This document shows, in pieces, positions 35,811 through 45,594 of a stretch of 64,000 nucleotides of DNA. The translations under genes were made by a program, and so were the position numbers. Within the stretch, counting starts at the first letter, position 1, and each line of letters starts with the position of its first letter. The stretch is from Nostoc sp. FACHB-973 (GTDB lineage Bacteria; Cyanobacteriota; Cyanobacteriia; Cyanobacteriales; Nostocaceae), in contig NZ_JACJSJ010000003.1 of the NCBI RefSeq assembly GCF_014698115.1, positions 1 through 64,000 on the forward strand, written 5' to 3'. A model generated the notes under the pieces. That model made no database searches, was not told where the DNA came from, and worked only from the letters and a program-made list of their open reading frames with translations.

Positions 35811-38150
35811 TTAAATAAACGTGCTGCGAGAATTTTTCGGGTGGATACCAATTACAGATGGCCGGGGAACGCCTGTAGCTTGTTCCTTACCACCATCAGC
35901 CTTGGAAATATTACTCGGCCAACTACTGCCACGAGGTAAACTTCGAGTTTGATTGAATGTACTACCATTCAAATCCAGTAATTCAATGTTGCGACTCAGC
36001 ATTGTGCCATCATTAATTGGACAATCTTCACCAGGATGTTGTACTGAAATAATCAGTGTATTCCCCACAAAACTTGGCCCTGTCATCTCACAACGCACTG
36101 GCCCATGAGCAAACGGTACCACCTGTCCGGCATTTGCACCACTGGTGGGGATAAAAAACAGCCAGTTATTACCGAATACTCCTGTAAAATCAGAAACATT
36201 ACCGCTAGCTGTGTGATCGATTTTGGTTTGTTTACCTTCAGCACCCACATCAAAACCATTGTGAGTGCCAGTAGACATATCTGTGACTCCCCAAACATTT
36301 GCCCGATCGTCAAAAACTAAATTATCGACGTTGGCAAAACCAGCACCATTCACAGAACCGGCTTCACCACCTTGGACAAATCTCTGCCATTTAAAGGTTA
36401 AACCCGTACCATCAGCGCTATCTTCAATAATCTTGTACAGTCCTCCTGATTGCTGCGTCCCGTTAGCATCTGTACTTAGCTTGGCAACTTGAAAAATTCG
36501 GGAATCAGGATAACCATCGCTACCTGGGGCACCATCAGTATAGGCAATGAAAACTTCTTTGGTGGTTGGATGCACTTCTAAATCTTCTGGACGCGCTGTG
36601 GGAGTTCCCCCGACTAAGTTTGCAGCTAAAAAGGCGTCAGTGAGTACGGCACCTTGGCTAGAGTAGAAGTCAGATAGCTTTTTATTTTGATAATCAGGTA
36701 GTGCTTTGGCTTCATTAGTGCGATCGCATTTAAAGGCACCACCATCTTTGGTTTCACCCGCTATACCATTACGTCTCGGTAGTGGTAAAAGACCTTCTTT
36801 TTGTGCTTTCTGTAACGCAGCAAATTCTACAGAAGATAGAACTGTCGGCGCAATTGGATTGGTAGCAGTAGTTAAAAGTAAGGGTATCCACTTACCTGTA
36901 CCGTCTGGATTGTAGCGGGCAACATATAAAGTTCCATTTTCCCACAACTTACTGTTGCTTTTACTCGTTGGCGACGAGATGGTACTAGCACTGACAAATT
37001 TCCAAGTGTGTCCCCCACGTCTGTCATCACCTAAGTAAGCAACTAATTTCTTGCCTTTTTCAGCACGCACAGCAACATTTTCATGACGGAAACGACCCAA
37101 CGAAGTATGTTTGCGGGGGCGAAATTTTGGATTTGTGGGGTCAATTTCTACAATCCAACCATATTTTTCGCCAACTAATCCAAAAGTCTTGCCGATAGTT
37201 TTATCTGTGTAACTTGTCTGAGTACCATTAGCTTTGACTGCTTCTGTAACGCTGTTTTGGAAGTTTTCTTCCCCAGATAAAATTGTTCCCCAAGGAGTTT
37301 TACCGCCAGAACAATTGAAGGCAGTACCAATAATTTTGTTACCTACTTCATCAGAGGAAAGATTAAAAACTTGGCTTGCTGCTGGGCCAGTCCCAACTAA
37401 ATAATTTTCGTCACCTTTTTGGTGGTTGCGACTTCCCCAAGCTGTGACATTTTTGTAGTCATCATTGCGTTGGCTATTGATTCCCAACCCAGAAAGACCA
37501 TGAATCCGGCGATTTTTGTCATCTTTGACCACAACAAAACGTTTACTTGCATTCTGGCGAGAGATGCGGACAATCGAGCCGCCTTGGTTATATAAAAATT
37601 CCCCTTCAACTTCAATATTTCTGGTAGAAGGTAAAGCCCAACCAATGACGCTTTCAAATGCGTCAGGTAGTCCTTTCACATCAGAAGAATCTTCCACTAC
37701 TAAAGTAGAAAATGGAAAACTAATGTATTCATGATTGACCCATAAATACCCTACATCATTAGTTTTTCCAACGGGAATAAAGCCAGTGAAATCGTTGTTG
37801 TAGCCGAAATAATCGTCTTTGTTAGGAAAAACGCGATCGCCCCAACTGACAATTACATAACGTTCGTACTCTGGCGGCACTACCACATCATCAAGAACGT
37901 TGTAGCTAGTTAACTTAACATCCGCAGATGCATTAACTACATCTCCTTCACCAATTTTTGTTGGCAAGAAATTTTTCTGCTGTTGATAAATTGGTAGAGG
38001 ATGTGGTAGGCGTACAGGTGTAAAGCCCAGTGGTGCGGTTTTTGCTTCTGCACTGTTGGCAACACCGTTTAGGAGTTTGTCTCCCAAAACAACAGCACCA
38101 GCACTGCCAGCAAAAAATATTAAAATTTGTCTGCGACTCAATTTAGACAT
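35811..38150 (-). CDS. phoX: PhoX family alkaline phosphatase, copy 2
   Basis: The 779-residue product starts at ATG 38150 with TTCCTC upstream (GAGGAAAG on its strand). It has the same Tat signal (SKLSRRQILIFFAGSAGA) and the same conserved blocks as copy 1: LVNHEYISFPF, SGEENFQ, RPEDLEVHP, MTGPSFVGNTLIISVQHPGE. Most residues are shared, so the pair arose by duplication. Copy 2 is shorter by a few residues near the SGEENFQ loop. It likely acts in the periplasm or outside as a phosphate-scavenging enzyme. Which copy dominates cannot be seen. Confidence 0.9.
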   Translation of the reverse strand: MSKLSRRQILIFFAGSAGAVVLGDKLLNGVANSAEAKTAPLGFTPVRLPHPLPIYQQQKNFLPTKIGEGDVVNASADVKLTSYNVLDDVVVPPEYERYVIVSWGDRVFPNKDDYFGYNNDFTGFIPVGKTNDVGYLWVNHEYISFPFSTLVVEDSSDVKGLPDAFESVIGWALPSTRNIEVEGEFLYNQGGSIVRISRQNASKRFVVVKDDKNRRIHGLSGLGINSQRNDDYKNVTAWGSRNHQKGDENYLVGTGPAASQVFNLSSDEVGNKIIGTAFNCSGGKTPWGTILSGEENFQNSVTEAVKANGTQTSYTDKTIGKTFGLVGEKYGWIVEIDPTNPKFRPRKHTSLGRFRHENVAVRAEKGKKLVAYLGDDRRGGHTWKFVSASTISSPTSKSNSKLWENGTLYVARYNPDGTGKWIPLLLTTATNPIAPTVLSSVEFAALQKAQKEGLLPLPRRNGIAGETKDGGAFKCDRTNEAKALPDYQNKKLSDFYSSQGAVLTDAFLAANLVGGTPTARPEDLEVHPTTKEVFIAYTDGAPGSDGYPDSRIFQVAKLSTDANGTQQSGGLYKIIEDSADGTGLTFKWQRFVQGGEAGSVNGAGFANVDNLVFDDRANVWGVTDMSTGTHNGFDVGAEGKQTKIDHTASGNVSDFTGVFGNNWLFFIPTSGANAGQVVPFAHGPVRCEMTGPSFVGNTLIISVQHPGEDCPINDGTMLSRNIELLDLNGSTFNQTRSLPRGSSWPSNISKADGGKEQATGVPRPSVIGIHPKNSRSTFI

Positions 38151-38527
38151 CAAACTTTCCTCTGGTGTGACAGGAAAAACTTGGTAGAAACAAATTCTAC
38201 TGAATTAACATCAGAAACTCTTAAGTTTATGAAATTCGCTGTGTTTAAAATAATTAAGAATCTATCGTTTTTGATAAATTAAAGATTAATTGCCTCGTTT
38301 ATAGCGATTCTCATTTGAATGAACCATAGGGTAGTGTAGCACATCTGTACTCTAGGCAATTGCAAACCGCTATATATGCAGAAATATCTATTACTTTACT
38401 AACCTTAGTTTATTAAAGTTAAGCTTAGGTTATATATTAATTAACTAAGAATTATTAAACCTGGCGTTCTACGTAAGCAGAATCAGGTAAGGAACAGAGT
38501 CAGTGCCCCATCTGTCCTATCCTGGAG
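38151..38527. other. intergenic region upstream of phoX copy 2
   Basis: The gap is AT-rich and holds the divergent promoters of phoX copy 2 and the glycosyltransferase gene. An imperfect inverted repeat AACCTTAG...CTTAGGTT spans about 38401-38434. No gene is seen. Confidence 0.5.
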
Positions 38528-39496
38528 ATGGGTAAATGTGTTATGGGTGAGACTGTGTTTTTCAGCGTTGTGATACCGACTTATAATCGCCAACCGATTT
38601 TAGAAAAGTGCCTCCGTGCTTTGGAGGTGCAGGAGTTAAATCAGCCAAGTTCGGTGACTGGTTACGAGATTGTCTTGGTGGATGATGGTTCTACTGATGG
38701 CACATTGGAGTGGTTAGCAGCACACAAAGAAGAGTTTCCCCATGTGCGATGTTTTCAGCAAGATCATGCTGGCCCTGCGGCGGCGCGGAATTTGGGGGTA
38801 GAACAGGCGCAGGGAGACACAATTATCTTTATTGATAGTGATTTAGTAGTGCTGAAGAATTTCCTGCAAGCTCATGGTAGCGCACTGGTGCAGGGACAGG
38901 AGAAATTGGGGAGCGATCGCTTTTTCACCTACGGCGCAGTTATCAATACTTGCAATTTTGGCAATCCAACGGCTGAACCCTACAAAGTCACAGATTTTTC
39001 AGCAGCTTTTTTTGCTACGGGAAATGTAGCAATTCCTAAACATTGGCTAGAAAAAGCTGGACTTTTTGACACCAGTTTCCAACTCTATGGTTGGGAAGAT
39101 TTAGAACTAGGTGTGCGGCTGAAAAACTTAGGTTTGACACTAATTAAATGTCCAGAAGCCGTTGGCTATCACTGGCATCCACCGTTTAACTTAGAACAAA
39201 TTAAAAGCTTAATCGACAAAGAAATCCAACGCGGACGTATGGGAGTTTTGTTTTATCAAAAACACCCCACATGGGAAGTGCGAATGATGATTCAAATGAC
39301 TTGGCTACATCGCTTACTTTGGGGTGTTCTTTCACTCAATGGCGCACTAAATGAACGGACTATGGCTCCTTTTTTGCAATGGTTAATTAATTTAGGTAAA
39401 CCGCAATTAGCTTTAGAAATTGCGCGAATTTTTCTCAACTGGTACAACGTCAAGGGTGTTTATGAAGCCTATGCTGAAATGCAGCAGACATCCTGA
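38528..39496 (+). CDS. glycosyltransferase family 2
   Basis: The 322-residue protein has the GT-A fold of family 2: FSVVIPTYNR at the start, VDDGSTDGT for nucleotide sugar, FIDSDLVV as the DxD-like metal site, and GWEDLELGVRLKNLGL near residue 190 as the catalytic ED motif. The C-terminal 100 residues include basic and aromatic helices that may touch the membrane. ATG 38543 (MGETVFF) is an alternative start; ribosome sites for both are weak. It transfers a sugar to an unknown acceptor, perhaps in polysaccharide or glycolipid synthesis. It stands alone. Confidence 0.9.
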   Translation: MGKCVMGETVFFSVVIPTYNRQPILEKCLRALEVQELNQPSSVTGYEIVLVDDGSTDGTLEWLAAHKEEFPHVRCFQQDHAGPAAARNLGVEQAQGDTIIFIDSDLVVLKNFLQAHGSALVQGQEKLGSDRFFTYGAVINTCNFGNPTAEPYKVTDFSAAFFATGNVAIPKHWLEKAGLFDTSFQLYGWEDLELGVRLKNLGLTLIKCPEAVGYHWHPPFNLEQIKSLIDKEIQRGRMGVLFYQKHPTWEVRMMIQMTWLHRLLWGVLSLNGALNERTMAPFLQWLINLGKPQLALEIARIFLNWYNVKGVYEAYAEMQQTS

Positions 39497-39625
39497 TGGA
39501 AAAAGTCAAAAATGCAGAGTTAATACCATTTGATCAAATATCTGATACAGATACATGAGTACAAACGAAAGTTTTACGCTTCCCTCTTATTTTGCTAAAT
39601 TTACAACTTTTACACAAATCAAAAA

Positions 39626-40861
39626 TTAAAATTGACTCAATAACAAAAACGCTGTTTGAAATAGTCCCACAACAAAACCTAAAATACCACCTAAAGTGAC
39701 GATCGCCTGCAATTCATTTTTCACAATTCCTTCGATCGCAGCTTCTAAATCAGCCGGTGAAGTTGATTTTACACGGTCAACGATCACTTGATCGATGGAC
39801 AAAATCGGAATCGCTTGTGCCACAATTGCCTCTAAATCTTTTTCCAAATACTTCTCTAAAATGAAAGCCAATTCTTGACTCATCACTTCTAAAGAAGTAT
39901 TGACAACAGGTGAAGTACTCAGACGATTCAACAGCACTACAGCAATATTTTCCCAATTAACAGAATCAGTTAACCCTTGTAGTAAATCACTGCCACTGGT
40001 TTGTACGTAATGGCGGACACTTTCGCGTGTGGTTTTTCGTAGTTGGCGGACAGTTCCAATTGGCAAGTTTTGTAATGATAAATTTTGCAGTAATTTGCGA
40101 ATGCGATCGCGCATTTGCAAATCTTGAGTCAATTCCTGTAAACGACTATTGGTAGCTTCTTTTTCATCTAAGCAAAAAGTCCTCAGTCGGGTGAGAGTAT
40201 TACGTAAACCAAACAAATTTGCCACTACCCAATAAGTACCACTGGTTTTTTCCCGAAAGCCTTCATCAATTATTTGAATTGTGCGATCGGTCAAAAAATC
40301 AACTATTGCTTGCCGCAATGCATCTGGCGGTAAAACTACTTGTAACAACCAATCGGCAAGCCGCGTGGCTTGTTCTTCAGTCAATTGAAATTCCAGCAAT
40401 ATCTGGTCAAAAATTTGATTGATTTGCGCTTCTAAAAAGTCTTCCCGTCGTGACAAAACCTTCAGTAATCTTGGCAAGGATTCTCCTAATAAATCCCGCA
40501 AAATTCCCGCTACAATTTTAGCGCTTTTCTGGTTTTTATCTGTTTTGACTTGTTCGATCGCCATCCGCAACAACCAGAGAATTGCTCCTTGTACGCGTTC
40601 TGTTTGTAACAGACGCCGTGCCAGATTTTGCAATTCTTCTGGCGTTAATAGCGACCCCATAATTGTATTAGAAATTTTCCCAGCCAGACGTTCCTGGTTG
40701 CGGGGAATTAATCCAGGGGTGAAGGGTACTCTTCGTCCAGCAATGTAAATTGCTCGGTAGGGACGGAACAACATTTTGATGGCTATATCATTTGTGAAAT
40801 AGCCAATAATTCCACCCAGTATGGGGGGAGACACATAAAGCCAAAGATGAGACCAGTCCAC
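39626..40861 (-). CDS. DUF445 family membrane protein
   Basis: The 411-residue protein begins with a membrane helix and the DUF445 pattern [20 protein letters not shown], then [17 protein letters not shown] long helical cytosolic part follows. The C-terminal helix carries [17 protein letters not shown]. The two ends are membrane anchors, as usual for DUF445. It is leftward, 100 bases from the convergent glycosyltransferase. The role is unknown. Confidence 0.85.
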   Translation of the reverse strand: MDWSHLWLYVSPPILGGIIGYFTNDIAIKMLFRPYRAIYIAGRRVPFTPGLIPRNQERLAGKISNTIMGSLLTPEELQNLARRLLQTERVQGAILWLLRMAIEQVKTDKNQKSAKIVAGILRDLLGESLPRLLKVLSRREDFLEAQINQIFDQILLEFQLTEEQATRLADWLLQVVLPPDALRQAIVDFLTDRTIQIIDEGFREKTSGTYWVVANLFGLRNTLTRLRTFCLDEKEATNSRLQELTQDLQMRDRIRKLLQNLSLQNLPIGTVRQLRKTTRESVRHYVQTSGSDLLQGLTDSVNWENIAVVLLNRLSTSPVVNTSLEVMSQELAFILEKYLEKDLEAIVAQAIPILSIDQVIVDRVKSTSPADLEAAIEGIVKNELQAIVTLGGILGFVVGLFQTAFLLLSQF

Positions 40862-40862
40862 A

Positions 40863-41040
40863 GGATTTTGGATTTTGGATTTTGGATTTTTAATTTTAGA
40901 TTACAAATTAGGGATTGGGGATTGGTAATTGGTGGTTATTAGTCATGAGTTATTTTTCAATAACCACTAAGGACTTTCTATTAGCTATTACCTATTCCGC
41001 AGTCCGCAATCCAAAATTGCAAATCTAAAATTTAAAATTT
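40863..41040. repeat. paired GATTTTG heptamer repeats
   Basis: A run of GGATTTTGGATTTTGGATTT near 40863-40890 pairs loosely with AATCCAAAATTGCAAATCTA near 41009-41030. It lies between menG and the DUF445 gene, partly over the menG stop. It is of the same repeat family as 18028 and 28212. Confidence 0.6.
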
Positions 41041-41724
41041 GCTGACTACTAGCACTCCCATCATACCGTTCGCAATGGGGTAGTGTGTGGCAACGGCAAA
41101 ACCAACTTCATGAGCTAACTCTACTTGCTTTTTGCCGATGGGAAAGCGGTCTAAGCTGGGACTGATGTAGGCATATTCTTCCTTTAAGCCCAAATAATCA
41201 GCAACTGGCACCACGAAATTGTCCAGATACCACTGCTGAAAGGTGCGTAGCTGGGGATTACTCGGTCGATGAAAATCTAAAATCGCGGCTTTAGCACCCG
41301 GCTTCAGGACGCGGTATAACTCTTGTAGACTCCGGGGAATATCTTTAACATTTCTTAAACCGTAGCCCATTGTTGCGGCATCAAATTGGTTATCGTCAAA
41401 GGGTAAATCTAGCACGTCAGCTTCTACCCAGTTGATAACAGGTTGGGGGTATTGCTTTTGTGAGCGTTCTTTGGCCGTTTCTAGCAGGTTTGGGGAAAAG
41501 TCTACTCCATACACCTGTCCGCTTGCTCCCACACGCCGTGCCAAACGTAAGGCTAAGTCACCACTACCGCAACACAAATCTAGTGCAGTATCACCGGATT
41601 TAGCGGCACTCCATTTCACTGCCATTTCTTTCCATATTCGGTGCTGTCCCGCACTCAACCAATCGTTCAACTGGTCATAAACTGGAGCAATGCGGTTAAA
41701 AATGGACTGAATTTCGTTAGTCAT
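41032..41724 (-). CDS. menG: demethylphylloquinone/menaquinone methyltransferase MenG (UbiE family)
   Basis: The 230-residue enzyme has UbiE family marks: IFNRIAPVYDQLNDWLSAGQHRIWKEMAV at the start, the SAM site LDLCCGSGDLAL, VEADVLDLPFDDNQFDAATMGYGLRNVKD, and LKPGAKAAILDFHRPS. In cyanobacteria this enzyme adds the last methyl group in phylloquinone synthesis for photosystem I. The gene is leftward, with GTCATTG tandem repeats just upstream of its start. Length is typical. Confidence 0.93.
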   Translation of the reverse strand: MTNEIQSIFNRIAPVYDQLNDWLSAGQHRIWKEMAVKWSAAKSGDTALDLCCGSGDLALRLARRVGASGQVYGVDFSPNLLETAKERSQKQYPQPVINWVEADVLDLPFDDNQFDAATMGYGLRNVKDIPRSLQELYRVLKPGAKAAILDFHRPSNPQLRTFQQWYLDNFVVPVADYLGLKEEYAYISPSLDRFPIGKKQVELAHEVGFAVATHYPIANGMMGVLVVSKF

Positions 41725-41767
41725 TAGTTATTAGTCATTAGTCATTGGTCATTGGTCATTGGTCATT
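41725..41767. repeat. GTCATTG/GTCATTA tandem heptamers
   Basis: Six or so heptamers run from the menG start upstream toward the response regulator gene. It is an STRR tract that would be part of the menG leader. Confidence 0.75.
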
Positions 41768-41801
41768 TACCATTGAACTTTGGACAAATGACTAATGACA
41801 A

Positions 41802-42758
41802 TTACACAATGGTTTGATGGCAGCGACTACTAGTCAGAGCGATCGCCACTAGTTGAGCTGATAGATCAATCAGCTTTAATTCATCTTCTCGCAAAATGCA
41901 CGGTTGTTTCCACTGTAGCGACAATACGCCCAATAATTGATTACGGTAGTTAATGGGCATCACTAAATGTGCTTGGACACCACTGTTTTGGTAGTGAATA
42001 ACATCATTTAATTTAGCGTCTTTAAGTATATTCAAGGAAAGTTGTATTTGTTTTGTGGCGATCGCTTCTTGGGTGAGCGTATCTTGGTCAAGCCAATTTT
42101 CTACTGTACCTGTGTCGCTGTAATTTCCTTGAGTCGCAGCCAGAGTATTCCCATCTATAAGTTGTATAATACACCCCTGGGTGCCAAAAGTTTCACAAAA
42201 AGCCCTAGCAATTGGGGTCAGAGTTTCCTCTAAGCTAGAAGCTGCTTGAGTTACCTGCACCAAAACACTCAGCAGTGCCATTTGAGCATGAGCGCGACGT
42301 AGTTCTTCTGTACGCTGCTTGAGTAAATCGTAGGTTTCTGCTGCTCTTTGCACCACCGCCTTTAGTTCCCCTGGGTCCCAAGGCTTGGTAATATATTTAT
42401 AGACTTGTCCGGCGTTAATCGCTTCTACCAAGTCTTCAATATCAGTAAACCCGGTGAGAATTATCCTAACTGTATCGGGAAACTGAGGTACAGTCTTACT
42501 GAGAAACTCAGTTCCTTTCATTTCTGGCATCCTTTGGTCGGAGATAATCACCGCTACCTCGCCTTCTGCTGCCAAAACTTGTAAGGCATTCACCCCACTA
42601 TCAGCTTTCAAAACATTAAAATCGCGTCGAAAAGTGCGATAAAGCAGATCGAGATTATCTGGCTCATCGTCAACTACCAGAATTTTCAGTTTTTTTGGTC
42701 GTTCGAGAGTCATCACTTGATACTGGATTTTATCAATTTCGAGGCTAGGATTATCCAT
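41802..42758 (-). CDS. response regulator with REC and GAF domains
   Basis: The 318-residue protein has a receiver domain at residues about 24-140: ILVVDDEPDNLDLLY gives the acidic pocket, IISDQRMPEMKG holds the phospho-Asp, and ITKPWDP is the Lys motif. A helical linker (about 140-165) follows. A GAF domain covers about 170-310 (LTPIARAFCETFGTQGCIIQLI). It lacks a DNA-binding, HD-GYP or kinase domain, so it probably signals by protein contact or relays to a kinase. The REC sequence is of the RpfG/PAS-linked type. The cognate kinase is not in the window. Confidence 0.88.
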   Translation of the reverse strand: MDNPSLEIDKIQYQVMTLERPKKLKILVVDDEPDNLDLLYRTFRRDFNVLKADSGVNALQVLAAEGEVAVIISDQRMPEMKGTEFLSKTVPQFPDTVRIILTGFTDIEDLVEAINAGQVYKYITKPWDPGELKAVVQRAAETYDLLKQRTEELRRAHAQMALLSVLVQVTQAASSLEETLTPIARAFCETFGTQGCIIQLIDGNTLAATQGNYSDTGTVENWLDQDTLTQEAIATKQIQLSLNILKDAKLNDVIHYQNSGVQAHLVMPINYRNQLLGVLSLQWKQPCILREDELKLIDLSAQLVAIALTSSRCHQTIV

Positions 42759-42923
42759 AAGATATTTCCCTTAAATATTTCATTGATCTTGTTATATTCC
42801 ATACCAAGCTTAATTGAGAATAGCTGTATGTTCTCATGGGTTTTTACGGAGTAGAATCATATTTTTAGACACATTTAATTGTTCAGCACGGAAAAAATTA
42901 CTTGCCGAAATATCTAGGTTATC

Positions 42924-42949
42924 GAGTTGAACTTGTCACAGTTCAACTC
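42924..42949. promoter_or_regulatory. perfect 10-bp inverted repeat upstream of raf1
   Basis: GAGTTGAACT (42924-42933) and AGTTCAACTC (42940-42949) flank TGTCAC. It lies about 92 bases upstream of the raf1 start and between divergent genes, so it may be an operator for either, or a leader hairpin. Confidence 0.5.
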
Positions 42950-43041
42950 AACCCAGTAGCTCTGGGCAGTTCATGGATTAGAATAAAACTTGCTCATGAG
43001 GTATTAACCAACCTCTCAAATTGAAGCTCACACACCGATTT

Positions 43042-44121
43042 ATGACTGATCTACCACCCAACGCTCAGAATCCCGAAAATACTAACAATGATGTAGCACA
43101 AGAGTTACTGCGAAAATTGAGGCAAAAACAAGGTAACTGGGTGGAATGGGGAACAGCGATCGCCTCGTTGCAGAAAACTGGCTACAATCCCCAAGAAATT
43201 TTTGAAGCCACTGGATTTGAGCCGATTCAACAAAATCAGGTGATTGTTGGTTCTCAAGTTTACAATTCTTTAGAAAAATTTGGAGTTTCCGAAGCCACGC
43301 GATCGCACTATAGCGCCCGCGGCAGTGATGTTTTATACGAATTGCGTTTGCTCACCCAAGAAGAACGCGCCGCCGCAGCTGAACTGATCTTCATTCACAA
43401 AGTCGATGCCGATGAAGCGCGGGAAGTTGCCAAAGCAATCAAAGAATTCTCTTATTTCCGCACTTTACCAGAAGGATTTTCCAACCATCCTGGAGATGCA
43501 GTTGCTCACCAAGCTTGGAAACTGGCACGCCAAAACTCAGATTTACAAGAGCGATCGCGCTTAATTGCCAAGGGTTTGCGTTTTGCTCACACACCAGCAG
43601 CCAGGAAACAAATCGAACAATTACTGACTGATTTTACCACTGTTCCCAAGCGTCCGGCTCCAATTTTACCCTTTTACCGCCTAGAATCTGAAGAACAATT
43701 GCCTCGAATCGTGCCAGTAGTGGGCGAGTTCCCAGTATCAGCACAAGACTTGCAAGCTGTGCCCTTAATCACAGAAATTGAACCATTTCGTATGGTCAAA
43801 TTTGCCGGAGAACAAGCTTGGGTGCCTTTACCGGGTTGGCAAGTACTGTTAGCAGCAGAAGATCCAGTAGCGATTTTAGCTTCTAGCGATCGCTTGCCCA
43901 ACCAAAGTCGAACAGAACCAGTGGTAATAGTAGTAGATCGTGCCCAACGACAATGGGATGTTTCCAACTACTTTGTTGTTGAAAACGCTGGTGAATTAGA
44001 TTTTCAATGGTTTGAAACTGAGCCAGAAATTCCTCTACTAGGACGAATCATTATTATTGTCCGTGCTAAGAAAATTCTGGATGAAGAATTGACTAAAGAT
44101 TCATGGCAGATTGACGAATAA
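43042..44121 (+). CDS. raf1: RuBisCO accumulation factor 1
   Basis: I use ATG 43042 (MTDLPPNAQNPENTNND) rather than the TTG at 43021. The 359-residue protein has the two Raf1 domains: an N-terminal helical alpha domain (LRKLRQKQGNWVEWGTAIASLQ, SHYSARGSDVLYELRLL) and a C-terminal beta domain (about 220-359, FRMVKFAGEQAWVPLPGWQ). The linker is around residue 200 (KRPAPILPFYRLESEEQ). Raf1 acts after chaperonin folding to join RuBisCO large subunits in carboxysome-containing cyanobacteria. It is monocistronic. Confidence 0.93.
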   Translation: MTDLPPNAQNPENTNNDVAQELLRKLRQKQGNWVEWGTAIASLQKTGYNPQEIFEATGFEPIQQNQVIVGSQVYNSLEKFGVSEATRSHYSARGSDVLYELRLLTQEERAAAAELIFIHKVDADEAREVAKAIKEFSYFRTLPEGFSNHPGDAVAHQAWKLARQNSDLQERSRLIAKGLRFAHTPAARKQIEQLLTDFTTVPKRPAPILPFYRLESEEQLPRIVPVVGEFPVSAQDLQAVPLITEIEPFRMVKFAGEQAWVPLPGWQVLLAAEDPVAILASSDRLPNQSRTEPVVIVVDRAQRQWDVSNYFVVENAGELDFQWFETEPEIPLLGRIIIIVRAKKILDEELTKDSWQIDE

Positions 44122-44133
44122 AGTCAAATTTAT

Positions 44134-44272
44134 TGGGCATGAGGCATGGGGCATGGGGAGCAGACGTTTCAGGGCAGAGGGGAAAGACTTACTGCTACTT
44201 CCCCTGTACCCCTCATCTCCCTCATCTCCCTAATCTCCCTAATCTCCCTAATCTCCCTCATCTCCTCATGCC
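44134..44272. repeat. STRR cluster GGGCATG and CTCATCTCC units
   Basis: GGCATGGGGCATGGGGA heptamers and CATCTCC/CTAATCTCC 9-mers lie before the HGDV operon. A frame of the next gene runs through them (from 44133), but this is not real coding. Confidence 0.8.
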
Positions 44273-44294
44273 CAACATCTTGTATAATAAGAAG

Positions 44295-44636
44295 ATGTTG
44301 AACAACCGTAATGACTCCCAAGCTAATCAAGCTGGTATGCTCTACAGACATGGCGACGTTCTACTCAGAAGAATTGCTAGCTTACCAGTCGGCGCTCAAA
44401 GACGCGTAGGTGCAACTCTGGCTCATGGTGAACTCACAGGACACAGCCATCGCATCCACCAATCCCATGCTGTGCAGTTGTGGGCAAATGGTAGCGAGCT
44501 TTTTCTTGAAGTTAAAGAACCAACTGCCACTTTAGTTCATGAAGAACATCGGGCGATTGAATTACCTCAGGGTTTTTACCGTGTCTGGAGACAACGCGAA
44601 TACCGCCCTGACGCTTACGTAGAGGTTGTGGACTAA
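44295..44636 (+). CDS. conserved hypothetical protein with HGDV...GELTGHSHR motif
   Basis: The ATG at 44295 is close to a TATAAT at 44283, so the transcript may have a short leader. Another candidate start is at 44337 (MLYRHGDVLLRR). The 113-residue product is beta-rich, with RHGDVLLRRIASLP, LAHGELTGHSHRIHQ and a terminal FYRVWRQREYRPDAYVEVVD. The TGHSHR motif with several His is conserved in a bacterial family that I cannot name. It may bind a metal. The stop overlaps the next start (TAATG), so the genes are coupled. Confidence 0.7.
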   Translation: MLNNRNDSQANQAGMLYRHGDVLLRRIASLPVGAQRRVGATLAHGELTGHSHRIHQSHAVQLWANGSELFLEVKEPTATLVHEEHRAIELPQGFYRVWRQREYRPDAYVEVVD

Positions 44637-45334
44637 TGTTGAAGATGATGTCAGGTGGGCGCGTACCGAATAGGCCAGTCAAGCAGCATCCGCAGCAAAG
44701 CCACGAGCCTGTGTCGGCGGAACGTGCTAGAAAACTCATCCTTGAGCATCGCGCATGGGATGGGATGCGCGTTTTGGGTCATCTAGATTTGAGCGGTGCG
44801 TCGCAACTTTACAATTTACCTGAAAATCTCACCTGTGAAAGTCTGGATATCAGCGATTGTGTAAATCTGACGACCCTTGCCAAAGGTCTGCATGTCACCC
44901 ATTGGATTGAGTTAGCTGGGAGTGGGATTACCAGTTTACCTGGAGGACATGGTTTCGTTTTGCGCTGGCGAGGTGTGCAGGTGAGTGATGCCATTGCCTT
45001 TGCGTCGGACTCCATAACTGGGCAAGATATCCTCAACATGGAGAACGTTGAACTGCGCCGCGTGCTGATTGAACGTTTGGGATACGAGAGATTTTTGCAG
45101 CAAGTGGGAGGGTTAGTCCGTCATCGGGATAGAGACGCTGGTGGAGAACGTCAACTGATCTGCATTCCTTTTGAGGATGACGAGCCGTTTATGGTTTTGA
45201 AAGTGACTTGTCCATCTACAGGACACATTCATATTCTGCGCGTTCCCCCATATATGCAAAGCTGCCATCAAGCAGCCGCTTGGATTGCAGGCTTTGATAA
45301 CCCAAATGATTATAGTCCAGCGATCGAGGCGTAA
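44636..45334 (+). CDS. leucine-rich/DUF6745-like protein
   Basis: The 232-residue product has a leucine-rich N-terminal half (LGHLDLSGASQLYNLPENL, LDISDCVNLTTLAKGL) and a C-terminal half resembling DUF6745. That half reads ELRRVLIERLGYERFLQQVGG, LICIPFEDDEPFMVLKVTCPSTG, ILRVPPYMQSCHQAAAWIAGF. It lacks a signal or membrane helix. It starts at ATG 44636, overlapping the previous stop. The family occurs in operons with the HGDV-type gene in other bacteria from memory; function unknown. Confidence 0.7.
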   Translation: MLKMMSGGRVPNRPVKQHPQQSHEPVSAERARKLILEHRAWDGMRVLGHLDLSGASQLYNLPENLTCESLDISDCVNLTTLAKGLHVTHWIELAGSGITSLPGGHGFVLRWRGVQVSDAIAFASDSITGQDILNMENVELRRVLIERLGYERFLQQVGGLVRHRDRDAGGERQLICIPFEDDEPFMVLKVTCPSTGHIHILRVPPYMQSCHQAAAWIAGFDNPNDYSPAIEA

Positions 45335-45352
45335 TCTCAATTGGAGGTTGGT

Positions 45353-45547
45353 ATGAGCGTCAAACCAGATTTTGCTACTATGACTGCTATTGAACTTCGA
45401 GCTTATGTTTTAGAACATCGCGATAATCAAGAAGCCTTACACGCCTATCTTGACAAGCTCCATGCTGAAAATCCAAATTCACAGGTGTATAGCCCTGAAG
45501 ACAATGTAGCTGAGGCAATTGCAGAGTATCTAAAGAAGAAAAGCTAG
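45353..45547 (+). CDS. DUF6887-like small protein
   Basis: The start is ATG 45353 with TTGGAGG seven bases before it; the TTG at 45341 is not used. The 64-residue product MSVKPDFATMTAIELRAYVL, then EHRDNQEALHAYLDKL and a polar end (EYLKKKS), matches the DUF6887 pattern. It is acidic and helical. It is the third gene of the operon and converges on the VWA gene 48 bases beyond its stop. Possibly it binds the preceding protein. Confidence 0.65.
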   Translation: MSVKPDFATMTAIELRAYVLEHRDNQEALHAYLDKLHAENPNSQVYSPEDNVAEAIAEYLKKKS

Positions 45548-45594
45548 TAGGAATCCTACATAGCTTTCGTTCATTTGCTTCAACGGTGTTGAAT

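Noticed and set aside
44133-44294. N-terminal extension of the HGDV gene
   Set aside because: This part translates STRR repeats (PHLPNLPNL) and lacks a ribosome site; ATG 44295 is used.
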